A DNA stretch of 64,000 nt from Eublepharis macularius (Eukaryota > Chordata > Lepidosauria > Squamata > Eublepharidae), in the NCBI RefSeq assembly GCF_028583425.1, contig NC_072791.1, positions 46,135,368 through 46,199,367 on the forward strand, read 5' to 3'. Each line of letters begins with the position of its first letter. The stretch's first letter is position 1. Position numbers and translations under genes: made by a program. Under the pieces are notes generated by a model that was not told the DNA's origin, did not search any database, and was given only the letters and a program-made list of their open reading frames with translations. Of this stretch, positions 39,701-51,700 are shown piece after piece.

Positions 39701-42700
39701 CAAAACCAGCAAAGCCTGTTCCTTCCTGATTTGTTTTTCTCTGTGGTATTACTCCTGCAGGTTCCTCTAACATAGTGCCCCTTCTAGACTCAATAGATAG
39801 GTAAGGCTTAGGAACATGCAGAGAACTTTGTGGTTTGCTTCAGTAAAAGTTAGATGGAGTGACCAACTTTGCAACAGAGGTGTCCAAGGATGCCAAAACT
39901 GATGAGGGTCTGGGCTGACAAATAAATCAGATGGGGATAATAAAGTAGCACCTGCTCTGAATAAGATGACTGTAACTGTCTTTGCCTTCTTGTAGATGTG
40001 AATGAATGTTTGGATAGTGGGGTCTGCAGCCCCAATGGTGAGTGCCTGAATAGCCATGGGTCATATTTCTGCATTTGCGCGCTCGGCTTCTCAAACGCTG
40101 CTGGTGGAGTCACTTGCCAAGGTGAGGTCTTAGAAGCTGGAACAGAACTGCATTTGTTCCTTTGTCCTGTTTGCCTCCAGGTTTTCTCAGACATATCCCT
40201 GCCCCTCCTAATGGGTCCTAGAGCTCTGTGATTTGGTTCAGTGCTGCACTACTAACCTTCACCACCAACCTTCTGTGCCAGTCTTCTGTGTCATCAGCCC
40301 TGCCCTTGCAAGGGAGACAGTGATGAGAAAGCTGGTGGCAATGGAAACTTCAGGTTTAAGATCTAGAAGCCTACACAAGCATGCTCAGGGGTGTGTTCTG
40401 ACCCAGAGTTTAATCCAAACTAACAGTGCAATCCTAAACAGAGCTACACCCTTCTAATCCCATTGACTTCAGAATTACAGAGGGTATAATTCTGCTTAGT
40501 ATCCCAGTCTGTGTGTCAGGGTGACTGTGAGGGTACTAATTCCAGTTAACCTGCGCACATGCATTCTTACATCAAGTGTAAACAGAATTAGTTTCTAATT
40601 AGAATTTTCTGTACAAGAAAGGAGAAGAATCAGTTGCGTGTAAAAGCCTAGCAGAAAACTAGGTCAATGCACATTCCATCTTGGCTTGTGGTGGTGTCTG
40701 AATCCATAGTTTCCACTACTTCCTCAGGCTAGTGCTGTATGGTTGTCAACCTCCAGGTAGGGACTGGAGATCTCCAAGAATTACCACTGATCTCCAGATT
40801 GCAGAGAACAATTCCTCTGGTGAAAATGGCTGCTTTGGAGGGTGGATTCTATGGCATTATACCCCTGCTGAGGTTTTTTCCCTCCTCAAACCCTGCCTTC
40901 CCTAAGCTCTACCTCCAAATCTCCAAGAATTTCCCAGCCCAGAGATGGTGACCCTACAGTGCTGTCATAAAGTCTCTCCACCTGCAAAGGTAAGTTTAGG
41001 AAAGGGAAAGATAGCAACAGGGTCCAATCTGAACTAAAATACATTAATTCAAGCCCATTCCAATTAAATCAAGTCTAAATTAAGGCATTTGAACTGGGCC
41101 TAGGGGAGTTTGCCCATCGCTTCTTGTCAAAATATTCCTGTGTCTATCCTTGGTCTTCTGCCTTCCCCTTTCTCTCTAAGGGTGAGTCACTGTGGGAAAA
41201 AGTCATTAACTGACACTCTGCCTTTCTGATGTATTATATTCCCTTTGCCCAGATGTTGATGAATGTGCAGACCATTCCCGGTGTTTGCGTGGCCAGTGCC
41301 TGAATACAGAAGGATCCTATAGATGCTTGTGTCAGACAGGCTTCAAGTATTCTGAGGAAACTGATGACTGCATAGGTAAGAGATGGTCTCTGAAGAAGGG
41401 GGAAAGACTACAGAGATTGGAGGCATGTGCAGGCAGCAGATGTTGCAGAACAGGGAGAGTGTGTCTGCCTCCAGCCCCTGGGAAAATGTCCCTTTTATTC
41501 CTCCTCCCTCAACCAGTTCCCATCAGAATTAATTATCAGCTCTGGGAATGATGCCTCTCCAGATTCCTTTTGCTTGTGTTCCTTAGATCCCTGTGCTGGC
41601 TAGGCTTGAGGAAATGCTGCTTTTCATGGAAACTCAAGCAGCTCAACTACTCTTTAAAGATGTACATTCCATTGGCAGGATTCCATTTGGAAGTGTTTTG
41701 ACCCAGTTTACTATTTTGCCTTTTCATTTAAAATCATTGCCTTCATTGACAGATGTGGATGAGTGTGAAGAGTACAGGAATGCTGTGTGTGGCACGTGGC
41801 AATGCCAGAACACTTTGGGCTCATACCGCTGCATTATGGGATGTCCACTGGGCTTCCATCGCACACCATTTGGAGAATGCATTGGTAGGTCCCCTCTCTG
41901 GAGAAACTCAGGGGTGTGCAGAAGGCCTTTACACCTTTGTAAAAGAGGACTGTGAGTGGTATGGGGATGGTGTTTGACCAGTTAGCAAAAGCATTGCCCT
42001 TGTTGCTTGTCTGTGCTCCTAGCCAGACAAGACTTTTATACCTTGTAATGTTGTAACAGAAGCTACCTTGTTCTGTTTTTCCTCTTGACAAAATTATTTA
42101 AGGAGGTACACGTTCCATGCGTGTGACAGATACCGCAATGTCAAGGCTACCAGCAGGCAGATGCCTGTTAAAATTGATTTACTGACTCATCTCTTTCTTT
42201 CTCTTGCCTGTTGATACTGGGAAGTCCTGTATGAAGAGTCTTCCTTAAAGCTTGGAAGGAGTCAGCATGAATGCTGGATTCCTTTTCTGTGTCAGCTGTG
42301 AAAGGGGAAGAGAGAGCTGTGATGGAGGAAATGACCAACAGGGCACTAGCTCCAGAGTTAGCACTCTTTATGTGAATCAGAGACCAGTTCCAGCTCCTTA
42401 GCCTGTGAGCCTGAGACTATAGAGACATCTTGCTTCCTCAGCTCCTATGAAGAGAACTTCCTATCTTTGTCAGCAACAGGTGGAGGCAAAATATTGTTTC
42501 AGGGCTTTTCCTGCCCTCCTTGTTCTTTGCATTTTCCAAAAGTGCCATAGAAGGGAGGCAGTTTCCATATATGCAGCACCCAGCATTTTTTAAAAGCTCC
42601 CCCCCCCCCGAGCAGTCTTGATCTGAATTGGTCCCATGTGCACCTGCAAAGTTGGTTTTTTAAAAGGTTAGCTGCTTCAAGCACAGACCTCTTAGCATAT

Positions 42701-45700
42701 GGTGTAGTTAGGTCCACTGTGATAGCAGCTCCTCCAAGCATGTAGGCAGGGTCTGATTGCTTGGATATTATGTGGAGGGTTACTTACCTTTCCACACTGG
42801 CCCATTTGGCTTAGCAGGAAGCAGGGGTTTGTTGGAGTTTGCAGTGAAGCTCCTAAAAACAGTTGAATAATCTTTGTGCAAGTTTGTAGGGTGTGCAGTT
42901 TGCTGGGTGTGAGGAGCTATGTTAGCTGGATGAAGCCAAAATAGCAAATTTTTGTGGCACCATAAAGATGAATTAATTAATTGTGGCAAAAGCTTCATGA
43001 ACTGGAGTCCACTTCATCAGTGGAAATATTATTGCACAAAGACTACAAACAGGAGGAGGACTGAGGTACAGGTTGAGGGTGGCAGGGAAGGCAGATACTA
43101 CAAAGGCCAAGTTTCTTCCTGTGACAGGGAGTGTGACATTATATTGCAGAGCACAAATGGAACAAGACCTGGTCAAATGAGTAAATAATCCACTTAGAAT
43201 GGGTGTTGACCACTCCCAAACACTGAGGAATTAGCAAAATAGGTTGGATCTGAATAATTTACAGAAACCTAAGGAAGGAGTAAAAATTACTTTTTGTAGC
43301 AAGCTAAGCATCCTGAGTCCTTGCAGCATTGAAGTCTGATAAATATCAAAATTTGCTAGTGAGTTCCAACTCAGCAGCTTCTGACTGGAGTCTAGTTTTG
43401 AGACTTTTTTGTTGACGTCCTGTTGATGTCCAAGAATACTGAAATGCTCCCCCACTGTTTTCTGAGAATTACTCTAACCCACAAGAAAAAGTTCATCTTC
43501 TGGGGGGAGGGGGCATCAGTGATGTAGTGTTCAGAGTGTCAGACTAGGATCTGGGAGAACCAGGATTGAATCCCCACTCCACCATGGAAGCTCGCTAGGT
43601 GATCTTGTGCTAATCACTCTCTCTCAGTTTAACCTACCTCACAGAGTTGTTGTAAGGATAAAATGGAGGAGTGGAAAATTAATGTTGTAAGCTGCTTTAG
43701 GTTCCCATTGAGGAGAAAAGTGGAGTATAAATATCCAAAATAAATAAGCAAATGTTTCACAGAGAGACTCCAGTGAGAAGCTACTGAGTTGGAATTCCTA
43801 TGTGGATTTGATACTATCAGACTTGGGCTCAACAATGGATTCTTGAATTACTACAGACAGTACTTAAACCTCATTTCAAGTTTCTGTACAATCTATTCAG
43901 TCTACTTCCCTGGTGTTTCAGTAGTTGAGAGGGGTACACATTCAGTCTGAGTAGAACATTTACCTGCTTGACTGGATCTTGTTTTGTATCTATGCTCTAC
44001 AATGTCACACACTTTGGTCCTGAGCTGGGCCTTCTGACTTCTTTTTATAACCACTTCACTCTTCTTGACTTTATGCTTTTTGTGGCTCTGGGAATAAATG
44101 TGTCTGCTAACTGAATGGATCACTTCTTTTTTTCTTGTTTCTTTGCCTCTTCCGGGGGACATTTGCTGGAACTTCTGCATAGATCAGTTTATGCATTTGA
44201 TGAAATGGGCTCTGGCTCACAAAAGGCTTTGCCGCAATAAAGTGGTTAGTCTTTAAACCATGACAATTTTTTTTGTGCAATGAACCCTTTAAGTGACATT
44301 GTAGTTGCTCCCTTGTGAATGGTGCAGGATGAGTGTGGGGGTTGGCTTTCTGAAAAACAGACTCCTCTGCTCTGACTCCTTTGTTTCCTGCAGATATTGA
44401 TGAATGTGCTAATGAGACGCTGTGTGGAAGCCATGCTTTCTGTGATAACACAGAGGGCTCATTCCGTTGTCTGTGTGACCGTGGCTATGAAAACTCACCT
44501 TCAGGCCTCGACTGTATTGGTAAGGGTGACACAGTTTTCCTGCTTCCTTCTTCTGTACATGCTCAGCCTTCTAATATGTGATCCAAAAGTTCTTTGTGCT
44601 TCTGTGATCAGCTCATGCTTCTATTGTTGTTGTTGTTATTATTATTATTATTCTGATTTTGAACATTTTGCTCCCATAAAAAAAGAATCCAGTCCCTCAT
44701 AATCCTTAGCAATAAAAAGTATTCTAATGGGCTGCAGACAAAAAAGGCCTTGAAATTAATCTCCAAAACCTAGTTTGGTTTCTAAGAGATGGTAGCACCA
44801 GTTCTGTGTATGTATGAAGCCAGGGACTGGGGGGAGGGGTTTCATTTGGCTAGGCAGTCTTGAATCCTTCCTCAGTTTATGCTTTTACTCCAGAGGCCAC
44901 CTTCCTCTTGCTGTCTTTCTTCCAAGAAAGACTTCCTTATTTATTTAGATATATTTATATTTCATCCTTTTCCTCAATGGGGACCCAAAGCAGCTTACCT
45001 CTCCTCTTTTCCATTTTATTCTCATAACAATAACTCTGAAGTAGATTAGGCTGCGAGAGAATGATTGGCCAAGGTCACCCAGCAAACTTTCATGGCACAG
45101 AAGGGATTTGAACCTGGGTCTCACTCTCTCAGATCTTTATCTGATACTCTAACCAATATACCACACTGACTTCAGATTTTTGGAATGAGCCCAGCAGAAA
45201 AGCAGCTATGAGGTGGAGTTTCAGAGGAAAAAACTGTAGCTAGGAAAGGATTCAGATTAATCCAGCCCAGTAGTCCCCTGACCCCTTTCCAGTTTGAAAC
45301 CATAACTCTGTTGTAATTGCATCTTGTTAGATCCTGAAAAATAGATTCTGCTCTATGTGCCTCCACTTCTGAATTGAAGTACCCAGCTACAAGCACAAGG
45401 CATTCTATTGCTCCAGTTTGCTTCTGTTGGTTGCAACAGTATCCCTTGCTTCAGTATGGTTTGGGTGGAATGGATGTGATTCTCTAATGTGGTGTTGGTC
45501 CCCTTGCTTCACTTTGGTTCGGGGGGGGGGGTTCCATTCCCATGTTTCAGTTTCATTCTGTTGGACTTTCTCTGGGATGATGTCAGCTTGCATTTAGGAG
45601 TGTGCCTTGGCCATGGCAGCCTCGCCTCTATGTGTTTCTGCAGAAGGAGTCAGCTTTGATCCCCCCACCTCAGATAGCCTCCAGATAGTTGTTGTGGGTT

Positions 45701-48700
45701 TTCCGGGCTGTATTGCCGTGGTCTTGGCATTGTAGTTCCTGACGTTTCGCCAGCAGCTGTGGCTGGCATCTTCAGAGGTGTAGCACCAAAAGACAGAGAT
45801 CTCTCAGTGTCACAGTGTGGAAAAGATGTAGGTCATTTGTATTTACTCAGGAGGGGTGGGGTTGAGCTGAGTCATCCTGTAAGAGTTTCCCAGGGTGTGG
45901 AATGCTAATGGCGGGAGGCTTCACTGTATCCTGAGGAGGTTCTTTTGCATATGGATTGGTACTTGATGTGCTAATCTTCTCTGCAGGGCTATTGTCAAGG
46001 ATAGAATGTTTTGTTAGCCTGGTGTTTTTCAGAACTGGCAACCATGCTCGGTTCATTCTTAAGGTTTCTTCTTTCCTGTTGAAGTTTTGCTTGTGCTTGT
46101 GAATTTCAATGGCTTCCCTGTGCAGTCTGACAAAGTAGTTGGAAGTGTTGTCCAGTATTTTGGTGTCCTGGAATAAGATACTGTGCCCTGTTTGAGTTAG
46201 GCTATGTTCAGCCACTGCTGATTTTTCAGGTTGTCCAAGTCTGCAGTGTCTTTCATGTTCTTTTATTCTTGTCTGGATGCTACGCTTTGTGGTCCCGATG
46301 TAAACTTGTCCACAGCTGCAGGGTATACGGTATACTCCTGCAGAGGTTAGGGGGTCTCTGCTGTCTTTTGCTGATCGTAGCATCTGTTGTATTTTTCGGG
46401 TGGGTCTGAATACTGCTTGAAGGTAAATACAAATGACCTACATCTTTTCCACACTGTGACACTGAGAGATCTCTGTCTTTTGGTGCTACACCTCTGAAGA
46501 TGCCAGCCACAGCTGCTGGCGAAACGTCAGGAACTACAATGCCAAGACCACGGCAATACAGCCCGGAAAACCCACAACAACCATCGTTCTCCGGCCGTGA
46601 AAGCCTTCGACAATACAGCCTCCAGATAGTTTTCTCCATAGGGAATAATGGAGAGTGGGAGGGGGCACCTTCTTTGGGGGCCCATAAAATTGAGCCCAGG
46701 GTCCAATTTTCTTGAAACTTGGTTCATCTTTAGAGGACAGTCAGAAGTAGGTTCCTTCTACATTTGGTGATTTGGTTGAAAAATTACCTCCAGGCCACTG
46801 GATACCCCCTTATTGATTTTCACATAGGAAACAATAGACAACGTTTACCAAATTTGTTCTTTATTACCGAACTGAACTAGAGAATCAATTTTGTAATTAG
46901 GGATTTTTGTTCTCTAGTTTGATATTCCTGAACTAGTTTACCAAAAAACAAAAAGGGAGTTTTGCATACCCCTAGTGCTTGGGCATAGACATTTTAAAGA
47001 ACTAATAACAGTCCTCAGAACATATGTAGTGGAGGGCTCAGATTCTTATGTTAAGTTGTTAGATGAAGGAATGGATTTAAGATATGTACCAGATGAAAAA
47101 ATAATGGGTTTGATCTAATGGATTTGTTCCACTAGAGCCTTCTCAAATTCAAGAGCATCTTTCACCACGGAAGAACTTCTTGTGCCAAAGGAGTTTATTG
47201 CATTGGAGGAAGGTGTCCTCTTTAGCAGAACAGATCAGAGACCTGATTTTTTTATCTTGCAGATGTAAATGAATGTGAACTAATGGTTGCAGTGTGTGGA
47301 ACTGCACTCTGTGAGAATGTAGAAGGAGCCTTCCTGTGCCTGTGTCCCAGTGACCATGAGGAGTATGACACAGAAGCCGGAGTGTGCCGCCCCCGATCAG
47401 GCATGGGTGAGAGTCTACTGGGCAGAACAGCGCAAGACAGAATTTGAGATTCTGGGCTAGCAGAAAATGAACTGCAAGTTCTTCTTACATCTTTGTGTAA
47501 AAGAAAGCACTGCACTATGTTGTTAACATTTTGTTTTTGGCTTTCTCCATGAGCCCTATGATCTGTATAATCTACAGATTTGAAATTTTTTTGATCTAAT
47601 TGAGTTATGACTTTTTTTACACAAATGACCCTGTGGTTGAAAATAGAACCACATGGCGATTCTACCACACATCTTTTTGTTTCTTGAGGACAGGCACTCA
47701 AGAATGTTAACTGCTGGGTGAGAAGACAGGATTTGAAATCCTCTCCATACCTGACAACAGCACTCTCACTCTCCAGAGAAAGATTTGCTTACCAACAAAG
47801 GGAGAATACCTGTTGCAGCTGTGTCTTCCCCTTTTTAGAGAGACAATTCTAAAGATTTCTGATCTACAAAATTATGGTGGAAAGATCCCTTAATCCACCC
47901 CCACCCCTCAAAATGTGCTTGAAAGGGACTAAATTTTTTTACCTCAGAATAGCCACCTCAGTAGACCATGACATAAGTCATCCTAGGAGAGTCAGGCCCA
48001 GGAGGATGCTAGGCCAGCAGAGGATCACTCCAGTTGGCAATTTGACAAGAAGCGAAGTCCACATCCTTACTTTACAACAGAAGAAGAAGGCTTGACTCCA
48101 ACCACCAGGGGTGTGTGACAGGAGGATATTATCATTCCCTTAACAGGAGCAGTAGGCATACTATCCCAACACGCAATGGTCCATTTCTGGTAAATTCTCC
48201 CATCCTGAATTTCTTTAGATAGATGGAGAAAGTGGTTGTGAGGGACACCAAAGAAGCATAGTGCAAGCTTAGCACAAGGCAGATCCTACCAAGATGTTCC
48301 TCCCAATCCTCTTCCTCCACTTCATCCTTCTGCCTTTCTTTACTGCCAAAAGAGCCTCAGAAGGGTCATTCTGTATGGAAACACTGCAGATGGAAATCTC
48401 CCCATGGCCTTTTCCCCCATCTCACCCTGCTGTTTGCCCTAGTCTTCAGCTTGAAGAGCATTCACCAAGTCTGTGGCAGTACATGTAGGACACCTGCACT
48501 GAAGGAAAGCATGTATATTTATTTGTTTATCCCAGACTGAATTCCAAGGGCAGAAATATTGTAGAAATAAGACTAGTTTGCCAGAATCCAATGGGGAGGT
48601 CCTTTTGCATGCCTTATGAGCATTTTTGTTTTCATGGCCTCCTAGGGATCTCTCTCATTTATTCACTGTTTATATTAGTTCTTATTCTTTGTTCATTGGT

Positions 48701-51700
48701 TGCTTCAGGGACTAGTTGTTAACAATTTCTTACAAATTCCACAGATTCCCAGAAGCAAAAGTTGCATCTCAGTTTGGGGGAGAGGTGAGATCATTCCTCG
48801 CCTCCTGATATGGGTAGAATTTTAGCCCTGTCTTTTGCACAGGAGGATAGCTATCAATTGCTCTTTGGAGGGAAACATGTTTGTACAGATCCAAAATATA
48901 GCACAGGTTGTTCTGGGCAAATGTGATATCCTTTTAACAGAAATACGACCATGAGTGAAGGGTGAAAAACAAGTAAGTAGCTATGCATGCACTGTTCAAA
49001 AATTGAGAATGTGATAAAGCCTTACATATCTTATACTCTGACAGACTGATTGCATTAATGAAATCTCTAGGAACTTCCCTACAAATCCAGAGTTCTGGCT
49101 AATTGCACAGCAGAATATTATCAGTGGGTGTTTCCACTGTTAGCAAGAATTGATTGTGTACTAGCAGACAGTCCACACAAGGCTTGTTGCTTTATAAAAG
49201 AAATCGATGTCCTTCATTGTTAAAGAAAATATCAGAAAATATAGGATGATCAAGAATGGTCCAACGGGCAACCAAATTTTGACGTCTGTCTTAGTTAGCT
49301 GCCCATGTTCTAATGATGTGAAACTGGCTCCACCTATTAGTTAAAGCCCTAGGAGATGCTTGGAAGGTGGTCAGATGCTGGGGAGGGTTTGAGGTAAACT
49401 CAGAAAGAACCCTAAGGGCATGGGTCACTGTTTCCCCTAAGAACCATCAGCACTATTCATGTTACTGTTTACTTTGTTTATACCCCACACCTTTCGCCTG
49501 AATGAGGACTCACAGCAGCTTATGTTCTCCTCTCCTCTAGAAAAGGAGAGAGGGAGGCATTCTAGCTATCTAGCTAAGCTAGAAGAGTGGAGAGAGATTC
49601 AGAGAGCACATACTGCTCTTGTGGAGGTTAGGGTGGGGGTGGGATGACAAACATAGTAAGAATAGGAAGTAGCCAGAAGGGAACAAGTTCCTAAGATTAG
49701 CATTCTGGGTAAACAAAGAGACAGCAGCAGAATGGAAAAGGGAAAGAATATAAAGAAAACTCACCTGTTCACTTTAGTATTTATATTGCTCCCTCTGGCG
49801 TATTGATGAGCTTGTTGCAAAGAGATGTTGCACAATCATTCACTTCCAACATCCTCTTCATTCCTCTTCATTTTTCCTACTCTTAGAGGAACCTGGAAGA
49901 CCTGTTTCTTCTCATCCTGGTGCCTCTGAGCGGAAAGAGTGCTACTACCATATCAGTGATGTCCCGCTATGTGACAGTGTCTTGGCCAACAACACCACCA
50001 AGGAAGAATGCTGCTGCACTGAAGGAGCAGCCTGGGGAGACACCTGCGAGACTCATCCTTGCCCTGTCATGGGCTCAGGTAAGGCACTTGCCCCCTACTC
50101 TTTTCTTCTCGAAGAAATCTAGGCAAGGAGAAAGGACACCCATGCTTGCAGTGTCCCAGAGAAGCGTTATTAGTGTTGCCAACTCCAGCCTGGGAAATTC
50201 CTGTAGATTTGTAGATGGTGCTTGTGGAGGGGAGAATTTCAGAAGGGATTTTGCCTAGAATCTATGGTATAGCATAGAGTTTGCCCTCTGACGTTGCAAT
50301 TTTTTACACAGGAACATCTCTGTAGTCTAGAGATCATTTTTAATTTTGAGAGAAGTTCAGGCCCCACCTGGAGGTTTGCAATCCTAAGTAGCATAATAAT
50401 TAGCTCCCTGTTTTTCTCTCTTTCTCTCTCTCCCCCTCTCCCTCTCTTGTTACCTCTCCCCTGCTTCCTCTCTTCCATGTTTGCCAGTGGAATATATTGA
50501 GATTTGCCCTAGTGGGAAAGGCTACATTCCTGTGGAAGGAACGCTGATCTTTGGACAGACATCATACACAGGTACTCCTTTTTCTTTTTCTATCAGCTTG
50601 CATTTCAGTGGTTTTTCTTTGAGATAATGTCCAAAGAACTCTCCTCTAACTCTAATTGCCAAGTCAGGGAAATAGCAAGATTTGTTTTTCTCAGCAGAAG
50701 TGAGTGCTGTTGCAGTGTAGACTAACAAGATCATACAAAGCTGAAGTTGGTTCCCAGTTCCTTATTCGCAGTTCCTAGTTCCTTATTCACAAAGCCAAAT
50801 AAAAATATTGTGGGGAAACTGAAAAGCTCTGAACCCCAAAATGAAGTTTGCAGGGGCACATATTATACACCTCCAGATTCAGAAGACGCAACACTCTAAG
50901 TGGACCTATACTGGGTCATCCTACAAAACCCAGATCTTGAGTAAACAGCTTCAAAATAGGATGCCCCCAGAACAATTCAATAAGAAGAAAGGGGCGGCAG
51001 CTGCAGGAGAAAAAAAAACTTTGGATCACCCCAAATCACACAGCCCTGAACTCCAGAGACTGTACCCTACAAGAGGACATGTGCTGGTGCTGATCCAGTC
51101 TCTGGTTCCGGAGTTAAGGCCTCCAATTTCACCTTTCTCCCAGAACCATGTATTAGACATTGCTGTCAATAAGGAACTGGGAAACATAAGAGCCCTCTGC
51201 ACCCCCAAATAATCTTTGGATCACCCCAAATCACATAGCCATGAACTCCAGAGACTGCCCTCTGCAAGAGGACATGTGCTGGTTCTGATCCAGTCCCTAC
51301 TTCTGGAGCTGAGGCCTACTATTTCACCTTTCTCTCAGAACCTTATACTTTGCATTGCTGTGAATAAGGAACTCAGAAATATAAGAGCCCTCTGTACTCC
51401 CAAATAATCTAGTTCTGGACTGCAGAGAGCAGTCTCTGGAGTTCAGGTCTGTGTGAGTTGGGGTGATCCAAAGATTGTTTTGAGGCATAGAGGGATTTTA
51501 TTTTCCCAAGTGTCATATTCACAGCAATGTCTGATAGAAGATTCGGGGGGGGGGGGCAGGCCAAATAGGAGGCTTCAGCTCCGGAAGCAGAGATTGGATC
51601 AGCACCAGTACATGTCCTGTTGTGAGGGACAGTCTCTGGAACTCAGGTCTGTTTGATTTGTGGCGATCCAAAGATTATTTGGGGGTGCAGAGGGCTCTTA

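Larger units (their letters stand above)
45691..46616 (-). mobile_element. Penelope-like element P2 with inverted terminal repeats
   Basis: Perfect 15-bp target duplication AGCCTCCAGATAGTT at 45676-45690 and 46617-46631. Two 156-bp arms (45691-45846 and 46423-46578) are near-perfect inverses of each other. Between them, on the minus strand, is the C-terminal coding piece listed next. The right end carries an extra 38 bases (CCGGCCGTGAAAGCCTTCGA). The reverse transcriptase part is absent, so this is a 5'-truncated insertion, and a young one given the intact arms and duplication. Confidence 0.88.
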
